Positions 1-7,703 of a stretch of 52,101 bases of DNA are shown here, one piece after another. The stretch is from Actinophytocola sp. (lineage in GTDB: Bacteria; Actinomycetota; Actinomycetes; Mycobacteriales; Pseudonocardiaceae), in contig WHTY01000024.1 in NCBI GenBank assembly GCA_009377475.1, positions 1 through 52,101 on the forward strand, read 5' to 3'. A program made the translations under genes and the position numbers. The notes beneath the pieces are model-generated. The model saw nothing but the letters and a program-made list of their open reading frames with translations. It made no database searches and had not been told where the DNA came from. The first letter of the stretch is position 1; each line of letters opens with the position of its first letter.

Positions 1-1
1 G

Positions 2-1057
2 ACCTGTTCGGGCGAGGGCGGGATGATCCCGCCGGAGCGCGACCTGTCCACGAAGTGGTACTACCAGGTGATCCAGAGCCGCTACGGCTTCAACCCGCAC
101 CACCTGATGCTGGCCGACGCGGTCGAGTTCTTCATCGGGCAAGGATGCAAGGTCGGCATGGGCGGCCACCTCATGGGCCAGAAGGTCACCGAGCAGGTTG
201 CCGAGATGCGCTCGCTGCCACCTGGCATCGACCAGCGCAGCCCGGCGCGGCATCCGGACTGGATGGGCCCTGACGACCTGTCGCTGAAAGTGCAGGAGGT
301 CCGCGAGGCGACCGACTACCAGGTACCGATCCAGCTGAAGCTCGGTGCCTCGCGCGTGTACGACGACGTGCGGATGGCCGCGAAGTGCGGGCCCGACGTC
401 ATCTACCTGGACGGCGCCGAGGGCGGCACCGGCGCTGGACCGCACATCGGGACCGAGGAGACCGGCATCCCGCTGATGGCGGCCATCCCGGAGGCGCGAA
501 GGGCGCTGGAGGACGTCGGCCTTGCCGACGAGATCGACCTCGTGGTGGCAGGTGGCATCCGCAACGGCGCGGACGTCGCCAAGTGCATCGCGCTTGGCGC
601 GACGGCCGTCGCGATCGGCACCGCCGCGCTGATGGCACTGGGCTCCAACAAGGAGATCCCGGGGGTCACCGACTACGAGGGCGCCACCGGCGCCCCGGCA
701 AGCAAGTTCTACCACATGCACACCGGCAACGACCCGGCCGGCATCACCACCCAGGACCCGGAGCTGCGCAAACGGCTGGATGTCGACGAGGGGGCGATGC
801 GGGTCTACAACTTCCTCCACGCGTTGACGCTCGAGGCGCAGATGCTTGCCCGAGCCTGCGGCAAGACCAACATCCACAGCCTCGAGCCGGAGGACCTCGC
901 CGCGCTGACCACCGAGTCGGCCGCGATGGCCAAGGTTCCGCTCGCGGGCACCAACTACGTGCCAGGCGTGACCGAGGACAACGCGCTGCGCGAGATCAAG
1001 CAACTGCTGGAGAAGCACGTGGCCAACGACGGCTTTGCGGGAGGTAGTGGTGTCTGA
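2..1057 (+). CDS. FMN-binding glutamate-synthase-like protein, 5' end outside window (possible N-methylglutamate synthase subunit C / GlxD type)
   Basis: The reading frame is open to the left edge (TCSGEGGMIPPERD), so the gene starts upstream and about 350 C-terminal residues are seen. This is the FMN/glutamate-synthase barrel: SGEGG near the edge, QIKLGA-like QLKLGASR, DGAEGGTGAGP, VVAGGIRNGADVAKCIALGA and a flavin-phosphate-type glycine region. Family members act as the large subunit of amidotransferase-type synthases. Stand-alone short forms with separate GlxB/GlxC partners occur in N-methylglutamate synthase of methylamine users and in glx clusters. Because it sits at the head of a serine-cycle locus, an N-methylglutamate synthase role is attractive, but the partner genes and gmaS would lie outside this window. 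The stop overlaps the next gene, so the two are translationally coupled. The family call is secure; the substrate is inferred. Confidence 0.8.
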   Translation, partial: TCSGEGGMIPPERDLSTKWYYQVIQSRYGFNPHHLMLADAVEFFIGQGCKVGMGGHLMGQKVTEQVAEMRSLPPGIDQRSPARHPDWMGPDDLSLKVQEVREATDYQVPIQLKLGASRVYDDVRMAAKCGPDVIYLDGAEGGTGAGPHIGTEETGIPLMAAIPEARRALEDVGLADEIDLVVAGGIRNGADVAKCIALGATAVAIGTAALMALGSNKEIPGVTDYEGATGAPASKFYHMHTGNDPAGITTQDPELRKRLDVDEGAMRVYNFLHALTLEAQMLARACGKTNIHSLEPEDLAALTTESAAMAKVPLAGTNYVPGVTEDNALREIKQLLEKHVANDGFAGGSGV

Positions 1058-1511
1058 GCGGATTGATATATCGGATATCTCGGGCAGGAAGCTCTCCGGC
1101 GGTAAGAGCATCGACACCGAGGAACTGACCGGCAAGACGTTCCCGTACCAGTTCGATCCGTCCTTGGTCGAGGACATCGACCTGTACGAGTCGACTCCGG
1201 GTGAGGACCTCAACTGGCTCGAGGACATCGAGCTGATGACCGAGGACGGCATCCCTGCGGTGTTCGACCGCTACACCAACGCGTTCCTGAAGATCCACTT
1301 CGAGATCCCGGCGGGCAGGGAGAACGAGTACGCGCGCAAGGTGCTGATCAAGCACCTGCAGTCGGGTAACTCCTACGGGATCTGGCTCAAGCACAAGCAC
1401 GCCAAGTTCCCGCAGCCCGAACTAGGGTCGTGGCTCACCGAGTCGGAGACCGTCGGCCAGAACTGGCAGCCGCCGCAGCTTGCGGGCTGGGAGAAACCGG
1501 TCGGTCACTAG
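1050..1511 (+). CDS. Uncharacterised 153-residue acidic protein coupled to the glutamate-synthase-like gene
   Basis: A GTG start at 1050 is preceded by GGGAGG (1039-1044), and the gene overlaps the previous stop by 8 bases, so the two are surely co-translated. I do not recognise the family. The protein has an acidic N-terminal half (FDPSLVEDIDLYES, EDLNWLEDIELMTEDG) and a conserved-looking C-terminal half with YTNAFLKIHFEIPAG and GNSYGIWLKHKHAKFPQPE. It has no signal peptide, no membrane segment and no cysteine pairs. The tight coupling suggests an accessory subunit of the amidotransferase-like enzyme, but that is inference from position only. GTG at 1047 is an alternative start. The gene ends just before a strong hairpin, making it the last gene of its operon. 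Confidence 0.75.
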   Translation: MSERIDISDISGRKLSGGKSIDTEELTGKTFPYQFDPSLVEDIDLYESTPGEDLNWLEDIELMTEDGIPAVFDRYTNAFLKIHFEIPAGRENEYARKVLIKHLQSGNSYGIWLKHKHAKFPQPELGSWLTESETVGQNWQPPQLAGWEKPVGH

Positions 1512-1518
1512 CACCACG

Positions 1519-1580
1519 GCACCGGCAATAGGCCGCCGCACGTGTCCGCTGTGGACAGTGCGGCGGCTTATTGCCGGTGC
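1519..1580. terminator. Long hairpin between convergent genes, bidirectional terminator
   Basis: Arms 1519-1547 and 1553-1580 pair almost without fault (one mismatch and one bulged base) around a 5-nt loop; the arms contain GCACCGGCAATA and its complement. It lies 8 nt after the plus-strand stop and 19 nt from the end of the minus-strand gene, so it can end transcription from both sides. It lacks a clean U tract on the plus strand, as is common in actinobacteria. Confidence 0.8.
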
Positions 1581-1598
1581 CGGTTAGGTGCGCACGGC

Positions 1599-1937
1599 CT
1601 AGCCGCGCACCAGCTCGGTCGGCAGACCCAACTCGCCGCAGCGGTCAACGTGCTCGATCAGCGTGTCCCACTGGACGGAGCCGTCAGCGGAGATGTGAGC
1701 GACGCGGAAACCGTCCCGGGAGGCGAGGTCGTAGAAGGGCAGCAACGCATGCGCCGAACCCTGCTCGTCGATGACGACGTCGGCGTGATCGGCCGCCTGC
1801 CGCAACACGCTGTCACTGATGCCACCACCGGTCGAAATGACGACGTCGGCCTCGGCAATAGCTCGGGTCGCGCGCCACGACAACATAGCGGAAATAGTTG
1901 GTTCAACAGAGATGAAAGTGACTCGTCCGGTACTCAC
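1599..1937 (-). CDS. Orphan N-terminal half of a tetrapyrrole (precorrin) methylase-like protein, 112 residues
   Basis: A GTG start at 1937 gives VSTGRVTFISVEPTISAMLS..., which follows the opening strand-helix of CobM/CobA-type SAM methylases (usually VxFIGxGPGxxDLLT), then RATRAIAEADVVI. Later, DGFRVAHISADGSVQW occupies the place of the family's HSGDPSLY motif, and the protein ends at ELGLPTELVRG, where the family normally continues into VPGVSSF and the second half. So the glycine-rich GxGPG and the SGDP motif are both lost and the C-terminal half is missing. No convincing ribosome site is seen. It may be a decayed gene or a small repurposed protein. The family resemblance is my recognition from motif spacing, not a search. 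It is divergent from the MetF-like operon. Confidence 0.5.
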   Translation of the reverse strand: MSTGRVTFISVEPTISAMLSWRATRAIAEADVVISTGGGISDSVLRQAADHADVVIDEQGSAHALLPFYDLASRDGFRVAHISADGSVQWDTLIEHVDRCGELGLPTELVRG

Positions 1938-2033
1938 ATGGTTTATTGTCTCGGGGTGCGAGTGGCGTGTCTATTGAATGAGTCGTCGGCATTCTTCAGG
2001 GATTGCTCAACTCATGAGCTAATTGTCAGAGAG

Positions 2034-2061
2034 TACGGGGATATTCTCTATTGACCCCGTA
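2034..2061. promoter_or_regulatory. Inverted repeat in the divergent, AT-richer upstream region of the C1 operon
   Basis: TACGGGG (2034-2040) and CCCCGTA (2055-2061) are perfect 7-nt arms separated by 14 nt. The 1938-2144 gap between the divergent genes is visibly richer in A/T than its surroundings and should hold the promoters of both. A second small palindrome (GCTCAACTCATGAGC) lies just upstream, at about 2005-2019. The repeat is placed where an operator for the serine-cycle operon would be expected. No confident -35/-10 pair was found. Confidence 0.4.
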
Positions 2062-2144
2062 TTTCCTGCGATGGTCAGATCGATGGTGTGGAGTATTTCG
2101 ATGGCGATCCGGCACCGGTACGCCCGAGTGAAAGTGAGGTGACC

Positions 2145-2996
2145 ATGACGGCGAACCGGAGTGCCGTTGACGTCTTCTGGAACCTCGCCACGCTCATGGA
2201 CGACTATGCGCTCGAGCTACCGTCCGACCGACTCGCGGCCGACGCGCTCGACGTCGACTGCCTGCGGCAGGGTTCGCGAGTCTGTCTCCCGCTCAGCCGA
2301 GGGCGGTCGCTCGCCGAAGCGGTGGCGGCGGCCGCGCGGATCGTCGCTGCGGGCATGCGGCCGGTGGTCACGATGGCCGTCCCCGATGCGGCCGAGTCGA
2401 GCGACTTCGACCGCGCGCTCGATGAACTGGCCGCGGCTGGCGTGCGGGAGCTTGTCTTGCTGTGGCCCGCGACGGCATCGCTGACCGAGATGCTCGATGA
2501 GGTGACTCGTGTCGTGCGGTGGGGCGATCCCGGCCGCAGGGGATTCACCGAGATCGGCGTCGGGAACGGGGGACACGGCGTCGGGAACGGGGGACACGAG
2601 CCGTCTGCCGACCTGCTCCGTGCGTTCGAGGACGCCGGTGCTGCCAGCGTCGACCACGACGTCGGGCTCACGCTGCTGACCCCGGTGGCGCGGTCAGTGG
2701 AGTGCGCAACGGACTGGGAGCGCACGCTTCGGGCGGCGGGAAACATCTTTCCGGTTCGCGTCCGGCTGCCAGGAATCACACCGGACCCGTTTCGTCGCAC
2801 CGTGCCGGTATTGCTGGGAATAGCCGCCGCGGCGCAGGAGGATCCGGGCTGCCTGATCTTCGACGTGCAATTCGTCCTGCGTGGTCATGCGCGGCGGACA
2901 TCGGTATTCGCGGACGAGATCCGTAGTGGAAACTTCGTGGTCGAGGACGGCGACTACGGCTATCAACTCAGCATGCTCCCGGAAAGGAAGATCTGA
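2145..2996 (+). CDS. Methylenetetrahydrofolate-reductase-like protein (MetF family, divergent paralogue 1)
   Basis: I chose the ATG at 2145 because GAGGTG lies just upstream; the frame is open back to 2088. The 283-residue product has the MetF barrel pattern: ALELPSDRL at the N-terminus, a stretch RIVAAGMRPVVTMAV, LDELAAAGVRELVLLWP, and later WERTLRAAGNIFPVRVRLPGI. It aligns along its length with the next gene but is clearly less conserved. MetF interconverts methylene- and methyl-tetrahydrofolate. In methylotrophs that generate methyl-tetrahydrofolate, MetF-like enzymes run toward methylene-tetrahydrofolate. An internal 21-bp duplication (2556-2597) inserts a second GVGNGGH unit. As the first gene before a serine cycle it may supply the C1 unit. 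The family is likely; direction and partner are inferred. Confidence 0.7.
   Translation: MTANRSAVDVFWNLATLMDDYALELPSDRLAADALDVDCLRQGSRVCLPLSRGRSLAEAVAAAARIVAAGMRPVVTMAVPDAAESSDFDRALDELAAAGVRELVLLWPATASLTEMLDEVTRVVRWGDPGRRGFTEIGVGNGGHGVGNGGHEPSADLLRAFEDAGAASVDHDVGLTLLTPVARSVECATDWERTLRAAGNIFPVRVRLPGITPDPFRRTVPVLLGIAAAAQEDPGCLIFDVQFVLRGHARRTSVFADEIRSGNFVVEDGDYGYQLSMLPERKI
2556..2597 (+). repeat. 21-bp perfect tandem duplication inside the first MetF-like gene
   Basis: The units 2556-2576 and 2577-2597 are identical and add seven residues (GVGNGGH twice) in frame. They probably lie in a surface loop, because the second MetF-like protein lacks the segment. Confidence 0.9.
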
Positions 2997-3038
2997 TCCC
3001 GAATCCGAGGACGCGGAAACCGTGCGTGGCCCGTGTTT

Positions 3039-3109
3039 CGCCTCCACCCGCGGAGCGCCAATTTCGTGCCTGTCTTGTCCGGTTCCGTGGCGCTGACCGG
3101 GTGGAGGCG
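3039..3109. other. Inverted repeat in the 296-nt gap between the two MetF-like genes
   Basis: CGCCTCCACCCG (3039-3050) and CGGGTGGAGGCG (3098-3109) are perfect 12-nt arms enclosing 47 nt. The gap 2997-3292 holds no gene I can support. The repeat could be a terminator or attenuator for the first gene, with a second promoter in the A/T-rich stretch around 3220-3250 ahead of the next gene. Confidence 0.5.
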
Positions 3110-3292
3110 GGCCCGTTGGGTGGCTGCCACCAGGCGTGATCGATCAGCGAAACCTCAAGAGTACGGCGGAAGAACTCAAGCGATTGGTGTAGCCGATGCC
3201 GGACCCATGCCGGTAGTGTTTCATATCAGTGGACAATGTTTCTTTAAATCGTGCGACCGATCCTGGATCGCGGTACGAGAGGAGTCGACGGC

Positions 3293-4240
3293 GTGCCGAA
3301 CCGCCCGAAGGACCCGTTCTCGCAGACGGGTGACGTCGCCAATCTGTCCGATGTGGTCAGATCGCTGACGGCGGGGCTCAGCGTCGAGATGACCCCCCGC
3401 GACGTCCGCAAGGAACCCGGGCTGTGCGAGCAGAGCCTGCCCGCGGGCACCCGCGTCTACCTCACGTTCCTGCCGCGCTCACCGTTCGGGGACACCGTCA
3501 AGGCGGCGATGTCGCTGATCGACCAGGGCATGCGACCGGTGCCGCACATCGCGGCGCGCGGCGTCGCGGACGCGGCCGAACTCGACCGGATGGTGGGCGA
3601 ACTCGCCGATGTCGGCGTGCGCGAGCTGCTGGTCGTCGCCGGGTCCATCGGCACGCCGAAGGGCACGTTCACCGACACCATGCAGGTGCTGCGCTCCGGC
3701 GTGCTCGAGCGGCACGGCATCACCAGGGTCGGCGTCGCGGGCCACCCGGAAGGCAGCCCGGACATCGACGTCGACGCGCTCGAGACGGCGTTGCGAGAGA
3801 AGAACGTCTTCGCGGCCGAGGCAGGCTGCGAGATGTACCTGCTGACGCAGTTCTGCTTCGCCGCACGGCCCATCGTCGCGTGGGAACGCCGCATCAGGGC
3901 GGCGGGCAACTGGTTGCCGATCTACATCGGACTGCCGGGGCTGACATCGCCGAGGCAGTTGCTGAAGTTCGGTCTCGCGTGCGGTGTCGGCCCGTCGCTG
4001 AAGGTGCTGCGGAACCAGACCGGCGGTGTGCTCTCGCTCGCGACGACCTCGGCGTATTACCCCGACCAAACGCTGCTCGGACTCGCCTCCGCCGTGCGGA
4101 CCGACCAGGCGAGCCTGATCAGCGGCGTGCACTTCTTTCCGTTCGGCGCCACCGCGTCGACGGCTGACTGGGCCAAGCAGATCGCGGACGGCCAGTTCCG
4201 GATCGACGACCGGCAAGGACGGCTCGCCGTCACGGCATGA
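3293..4240 (+). CDS. Methylenetetrahydrofolate reductase-like protein (MetF family, paralogue 2)
   Basis: A GTG start at 3293 follows AGAGGAG with good spacing and gives 315 residues, close to the usual 290-310 for MetF. Family signs are SVEMTPRDV (strand 1), MSLIDQGMRPVPHIAAR, ELADVGVRELLVVAGS, VGVAGHPEGSPD (the conserved GYPEGH-like motif) and CEMYLLTQFCF followed by WERRIRAAGNWLPIYIGLPGL. It would bind FAD and interconvert 5,10-methylene- and 5-methyl-tetrahydrofolate in the cytoplasm. It lies 31 nt before the aminotransferase gene on the same strand. Its position at the head of serine-cycle genes suggests oxidation of methyl groups to methylene-tetrahydrofolate, the substrate of GlyA. A biosynthetic role for methionine is the alternative but fits the neighbourhood less well. 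Confidence 0.85.
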   Translation: MPNRPKDPFSQTGDVANLSDVVRSLTAGLSVEMTPRDVRKEPGLCEQSLPAGTRVYLTFLPRSPFGDTVKAAMSLIDQGMRPVPHIAARGVADAAELDRMVGELADVGVRELLVVAGSIGTPKGTFTDTMQVLRSGVLERHGITRVGVAGHPEGSPDIDVDALETALREKNVFAAEAGCEMYLLTQFCFAARPIVAWERRIRAAGNWLPIYIGLPGLTSPRQLLKFGLACGVGPSLKVLRNQTGGVLSLATTSAYYPDQTLLGLASAVRTDQASLISGVHFFPFGATASTADWAKQIADGQFRIDDRQGRLAVTA

Positions 4241-4271
4241 ACAAATCCACGACCAGATTGGCAGGCAGAGA

Positions 4272-5489
4272 ATGACCGTGCGCAATGGTGCGATGCACCT
4301 GTTCATCCCCGGCCCGACGAACGTTCCCGATGCGGTGCGGCGGGCGATGAACGTGCCGATGCAGGACCATCGGGCCCCCGACTTCCCCGACCTCACGCTG
4401 CCGTTGTTCGCCGACCTCAAGCGGGTGCTCGGGCTCACCAACGGCAGGGTGTTCCTCTACCCGGGCTCGGGAACCGCCGCGTGGGAGGCGGCGATCACCA
4501 ACACGCTCTGCCCGGGCGACAAGGTGCTGATGTCGCGGTTCGGCCAGTTCTCCCACCTGTGGGTCGACATGGCCGAGCGGCTGGGACTCGACGTCGTGTG
4601 CGTCGACGTCGAGTGGGGCAGAGGCGTGCCGGTCGCCGACTACGAGTACCTGTTGACCAAGGAACCGGACATCAAGGCGGTGTTCGCCTGCCACAACGAG
4701 ACCGCGACCGGCGTGACGTCCGACATCGCCGCGGTCCGCAGGGCGATCGACAACGCCAACTCCGACGCCCTGCTCTACGTCGACGGCGTGTCGTCCATCG
4801 CCTCCATCGACTTCCAGCAGGACGCCTGGGGCGTTGACCTCGCCGTGACCGGCTCGCAGAAGGGGCTCATGCTGCCAGCGGGTCTGGCCGTGCTCGGGGT
4901 GAGCGACAAAGCCATCGAAGCGTCGAAGACCGCGACGATGCCGCGCTGCTACTTCGACTTCATCGACATGATCAAGACGAACGACGCGGGCTACTTCCCC
5001 TACACGCCGCCGGTGCCGTTGCTGCACGGGCTGCGGGCGTCGTTGGACCTGCTCCTCGCGGAGGGGTTGCCGCAGGTGTTCGAACGGCACCACCGCCTCG
5101 CCGAAGGCGTCCGTCGTGGCGTGCACGCCCTCGGGCTGAACCTGCGCGCCAGGAGCCCGGAGTGGTACTCGGACACCGTCACCGCGATCGACGTCCCCGA
5201 ACACGTCGACGGCGTCGAGGTCTGCCGCATCGGTTACGACCGCTACCGGACGTCGTTCGGCGGTGGGCTCACCAAGGTGGCGGGCAAGGTCTTCCGCATC
5301 GGCCACCTCGGCGACCTCAACGAGGTGAGCTGCCTCGCCGCGCTCGCCGCCGCCGAGATGTCGCTGGCGGACGCGGGCGCCGACATCGAGCTCGGTGCGG
5401 GCGTCGCTGCCGCGCAGGAGTACTACCGCAAGGTCAACGCCGGCATCGCGCCGGACTCAGCAACCACCCGCACCCCAGCTAGCCGGTGA
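4272..5489 (+). CDS. sgaA: Serine-glyoxylate aminotransferase
   Basis: The 405-residue class V aminotransferase opens with the family signature HLFIPGPTNVPDAVRRAMN and PMQDHRAPDF. The PLP lysine is in VTGSQKGLMLPAG at about residue 197. GSGTAAWEAAI and HNETATGV are the other cofactor-side motifs. The enzyme transfers the amino group of serine to glyoxylate, giving hydroxypyruvate and glycine, and is the entry point that makes the serine cycle turn. The same fold includes alanine- and aspartate-family relatives, but the PGPTN start, the length and the neighbours (malyl-CoA lyase, malate-CoA ligase, hydroxypyruvate reductase) support this assignment. The stop codon lies inside the left arm of a hairpin, suggesting partial termination before the lyase gene. 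Confidence 0.92.
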   Translation: MTVRNGAMHLFIPGPTNVPDAVRRAMNVPMQDHRAPDFPDLTLPLFADLKRVLGLTNGRVFLYPGSGTAAWEAAITNTLCPGDKVLMSRFGQFSHLWVDMAERLGLDVVCVDVEWGRGVPVADYEYLLTKEPDIKAVFACHNETATGVTSDIAAVRRAIDNANSDALLYVDGVSSIASIDFQQDAWGVDLAVTGSQKGLMLPAGLAVLGVSDKAIEASKTATMPRCYFDFIDMIKTNDAGYFPYTPPVPLLHGLRASLDLLLAEGLPQVFERHHRLAEGVRRGVHALGLNLRARSPEWYSDTVTAIDVPEHVDGVEVCRIGYDRYRTSFGGGLTKVAGKVFRIGHLGDLNEVSCLAALAAAEMSLADAGADIELGAGVAAAQEYYRKVNAGIAPDSATTRTPASR

Positions 5490-5517
5490 TGGGGCACCGC
5501 CCACCTCATCACCGGCT
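5481..5517 (+). terminator. Intra-operon hairpin between sgaA and the malyl-CoA lyase gene
   Basis: AGCCGGTGATG (5481-5491) and CATCACCGGCT (5507-5517) are perfect 11-nt arms with a 15-nt loop, followed by TTCC. The left arm contains the sgaA stop. It may act as an attenuator or an mRNA-end stabiliser setting different levels of the upstream and downstream enzymes. Confidence 0.6.
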
Positions 5518-5540
5518 TTCCACCTCGTTTGGAGTGACCC

Positions 5541-6494
5541 ATGAGCCATACCTTGCATCCGCCGAAGCAGCCCCGGCTGCAGCGCAGCGAGCTCGCCGTG
5601 CCGGGTTCCAACCCGAGCTTCATCGACAAGGCCGCCGACAGCGACGCCGACTTCATCTTCCTCGACCTGGAAGACGCCGTCGCGCCACCGGAAAAGGAAC
5701 AGGCCCGCAAGAACGTCATCGAGGCGCTCGCTGACATCGACTGGGCAGGCAAGGGCAAGACCGTCTCGGTGCGCATCAACGGCCTCGACACCCACTACAT
5801 GTACCGCGACGTCGTGGACGTCGTCGAGCAGGCGGGTGCGCACCTCGACACCATCCTGGTGCCCAAGGTCGGCGTGCCAGCCGACCTGTACTGCGTCGAG
5901 GCGCTGGTCAACCAGATCGAGCAGGCCAAGGGCCTGCCCAACCGCATCGGCACCGAGGCGCTGATCGAGACGGCGCTCGGCATGGCCAACGTCGAGTCCA
6001 TCGCCGCCAGCGGCGGCAGGCTCGAAGCGCTGCACTTCGGCGTCGCCGACTACGCCGCGAGCAACCGCGCTCGCACGGTGAACATCGGTGGTCTCAACCC
6101 GCATTACCCGGGCGACCAGTGGCACTTCGCGCTGTCGCGGATGATCGTGGCCTGCCGGGCGTACGGGCTGCGCGCGATCGACGGCCCCTTCGGTGACTTC
6201 TCCGACCCGGACGGCTACCTGGACGGCGCTCGCAGGGCCGCCGCGCTCGGCGCTGAGGGCAAGTGGGCGATCCACCCGAGCCAGGTCGAGCTGGCCAACC
6301 AGGTGTTCACCCCGCCGGAGGAAGAGGTCACCAAGGCGCGCCGCATCGTCGAGGAGCTGCGCAAGGCGGAGGCCGATGGCAGGGGAGCGGCATCGGTCGA
6401 CGGCAAGATGATCGACGCCGCGTCCGAGCGCATGGCCCAGACCGTGATCATGGTCGACGACGCGATTCGCGCCGCGGCCTCGGCACGAAAGTGA
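5541..6494 (+). CDS. mclA: Malyl-CoA lyase (CitE/HpcH-HpaI superfamily)
   Basis: The 317-residue protein has the malyl-CoA lyase style of opening: [18 protein letters not shown], then [16 protein letters not shown] (metal and substrate side), [51 protein letters not shown] and [14 protein letters not shown]. The enzyme cleaves malyl-CoA to acetyl-CoA and glyoxylate, using Mg2+. Relatives also cleave beta-methylmalyl-CoA. It is larger than the 272-residue CitE-like protein at 27123-27941 and only distantly similar. It directly precedes mtkA, which makes its substrate, and an 8-nt gap implies co-transcription. The serine-cycle role is strongly supported by position. Confidence 0.92.
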   Translation: MSHTLHPPKQPRLQRSELAVPGSNPSFIDKAADSDADFIFLDLEDAVAPPEKEQARKNVIEALADIDWAGKGKTVSVRINGLDTHYMYRDVVDVVEQAGAHLDTILVPKVGVPADLYCVEALVNQIEQAKGLPNRIGTEALIETALGMANVESIAASGGRLEALHFGVADYAASNRARTVNIGGLNPHYPGDQWHFALSRMIVACRAYGLRAIDGPFGDFSDPDGYLDGARRAAALGAEGKWAIHPSQVELANQVFTPPEEEVTKARRIVEELRKAEADGRGAASVDGKMIDAASERMAQTVIMVDDAIRAAASARK

Positions 6495-6501
6495 GGCCGA
6501 T

Positions 6502-7689
6502 ATGGACATCCACGAGTATCAAGCCAAGGAACTGCTCGCTCGCTACGGCGTCCCGATGCCGCGCGGCGGCCTGAGCTACAGCCCGGAGCAGGCGTCGTAT
6601 CGCGCCACCGAGATCGGCGGGACGTCCTGGGTCGTCAAGGCGCAGATCCACAGCGGCGGCCGGGGAGAGGCAGGCGGCGTCAAGCTCTGCCACTCCGACC
6701 ACGAGGTCGCCGACTTCGCCAACGAGCTGTTCGGCAAGCGGCTGCGCACCAGGCAGGCCCCTGCGGGTAAATGCGTGTACCGCGTCTACGTCGAGGAAGC
6801 CACCGACATCAAGCAGGAGCTGTACTTCGGCATCGTGCTCGACCGGGCCACCGAACGGATCACCGTGGTCGCGTCGGCAGAGGGCGGCATGGAGATCGAG
6901 GAGCTGGCCGAGTCCAACCCGGACGCGCTGATCAAGACCACCATCGAGCCCGCCGTCGGGTTCCTGGAGTACCAGGCACGGGAGCTGGCGTTCGCGCTCG
7001 GCCTCGCGCCGTCGCAGATCGCCAAGGCCAGCCAACTGTTCCGGGCCGCCTACCGGGCGTTCCGCGACCTGGACGCGGCGATGCTGGAGATCAACCCGCT
7101 CGCGGTCACCGGGGACGGCGAGCTGGTCGCGCTGGACGCCAAAATGTCCTTCGACGACAACGCGCTGTTCCGCAGGCCTGCCATCTCCGAACTGCGCGAC
7201 CGCAGCCAGGAGGACCCGAGGGAGAGCCACGCCGCCGACAGGGGGCTGGCCTACGTCGGCCTCGACGGCGACATCGGCTGCGTGATCAACGGCGCAGGGC
7301 TCGCCATGGCCACATTGGACATGATCAAGCTGGCGGGCGGTGACCCGGCCAACTTCCTCGACATCGGCGGCGGCGCGTCGCCGGAACGGGTGTTCAAGGC
7401 GTTCCGCGCCGTGCTCGCCGACAGCAACGTCAAGGTGGTGCTGGTCAACATTTTCGCGGGCATCAACCGCTGCGACTGGGTGGCCAAGGGGATCGTCGAG
7501 GCGTTCTCGCAGATCGACGTCGAACTGCCGGTCGTCGTGCGGCTGGCAGGCACCCACGTCGCGGAAGGGCAGCGGATCATCGCCGAGTCCGGACTGCCGA
7601 TCGTCACCGCCGACACGCTGGCCGAAGCCGCCGAGAAGGCCGTCGCCGCCGCGGAGATCGGCGACCGCGCGACCGCGGCCGTTCGCTGA
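6502..7689 (+). CDS. mtkA: Malate-CoA ligase, beta subunit (malate thiokinase)
   Basis: This is a 395-residue ATP-grasp protein of the SucC family: [18 protein letters not shown] at the start, [19 protein letters not shown], a central [19 protein letters not shown] (metal-binding loop) and [13 protein letters not shown] with [19 protein letters not shown]. With MtkB it forms malyl-CoA from malate, CoA and ATP. By sequence alone it could be a succinyl-CoA synthetase subunit, because the two families are close. Its place between malyl-CoA lyase and hydroxypyruvate reductase makes malate the likely substrate. A ribosome site (GTGAGG) precedes the ATG, and mtkB follows after 14 nt. Confidence 0.9.
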   Translation: MDIHEYQAKELLARYGVPMPRGGLSYSPEQASYRATEIGGTSWVVKAQIHSGGRGEAGGVKLCHSDHEVADFANELFGKRLRTRQAPAGKCVYRVYVEEATDIKQELYFGIVLDRATERITVVASAEGGMEIEELAESNPDALIKTTIEPAVGFLEYQARELAFALGLAPSQIAKASQLFRAAYRAFRDLDAAMLEINPLAVTGDGELVALDAKMSFDDNALFRRPAISELRDRSQEDPRESHAADRGLAYVGLDGDIGCVINGAGLAMATLDMIKLAGGDPANFLDIGGGASPERVFKAFRAVLADSNVKVVLVNIFAGINRCDWVAKGIVEAFSQIDVELPVVVRLAGTHVAEGQRIIAESGLPIVTADTLAEAAEKAVAAAEIGDRATAAVR

Positions 7690-7703
7690 GGGAAGGACCG
7701 ACC

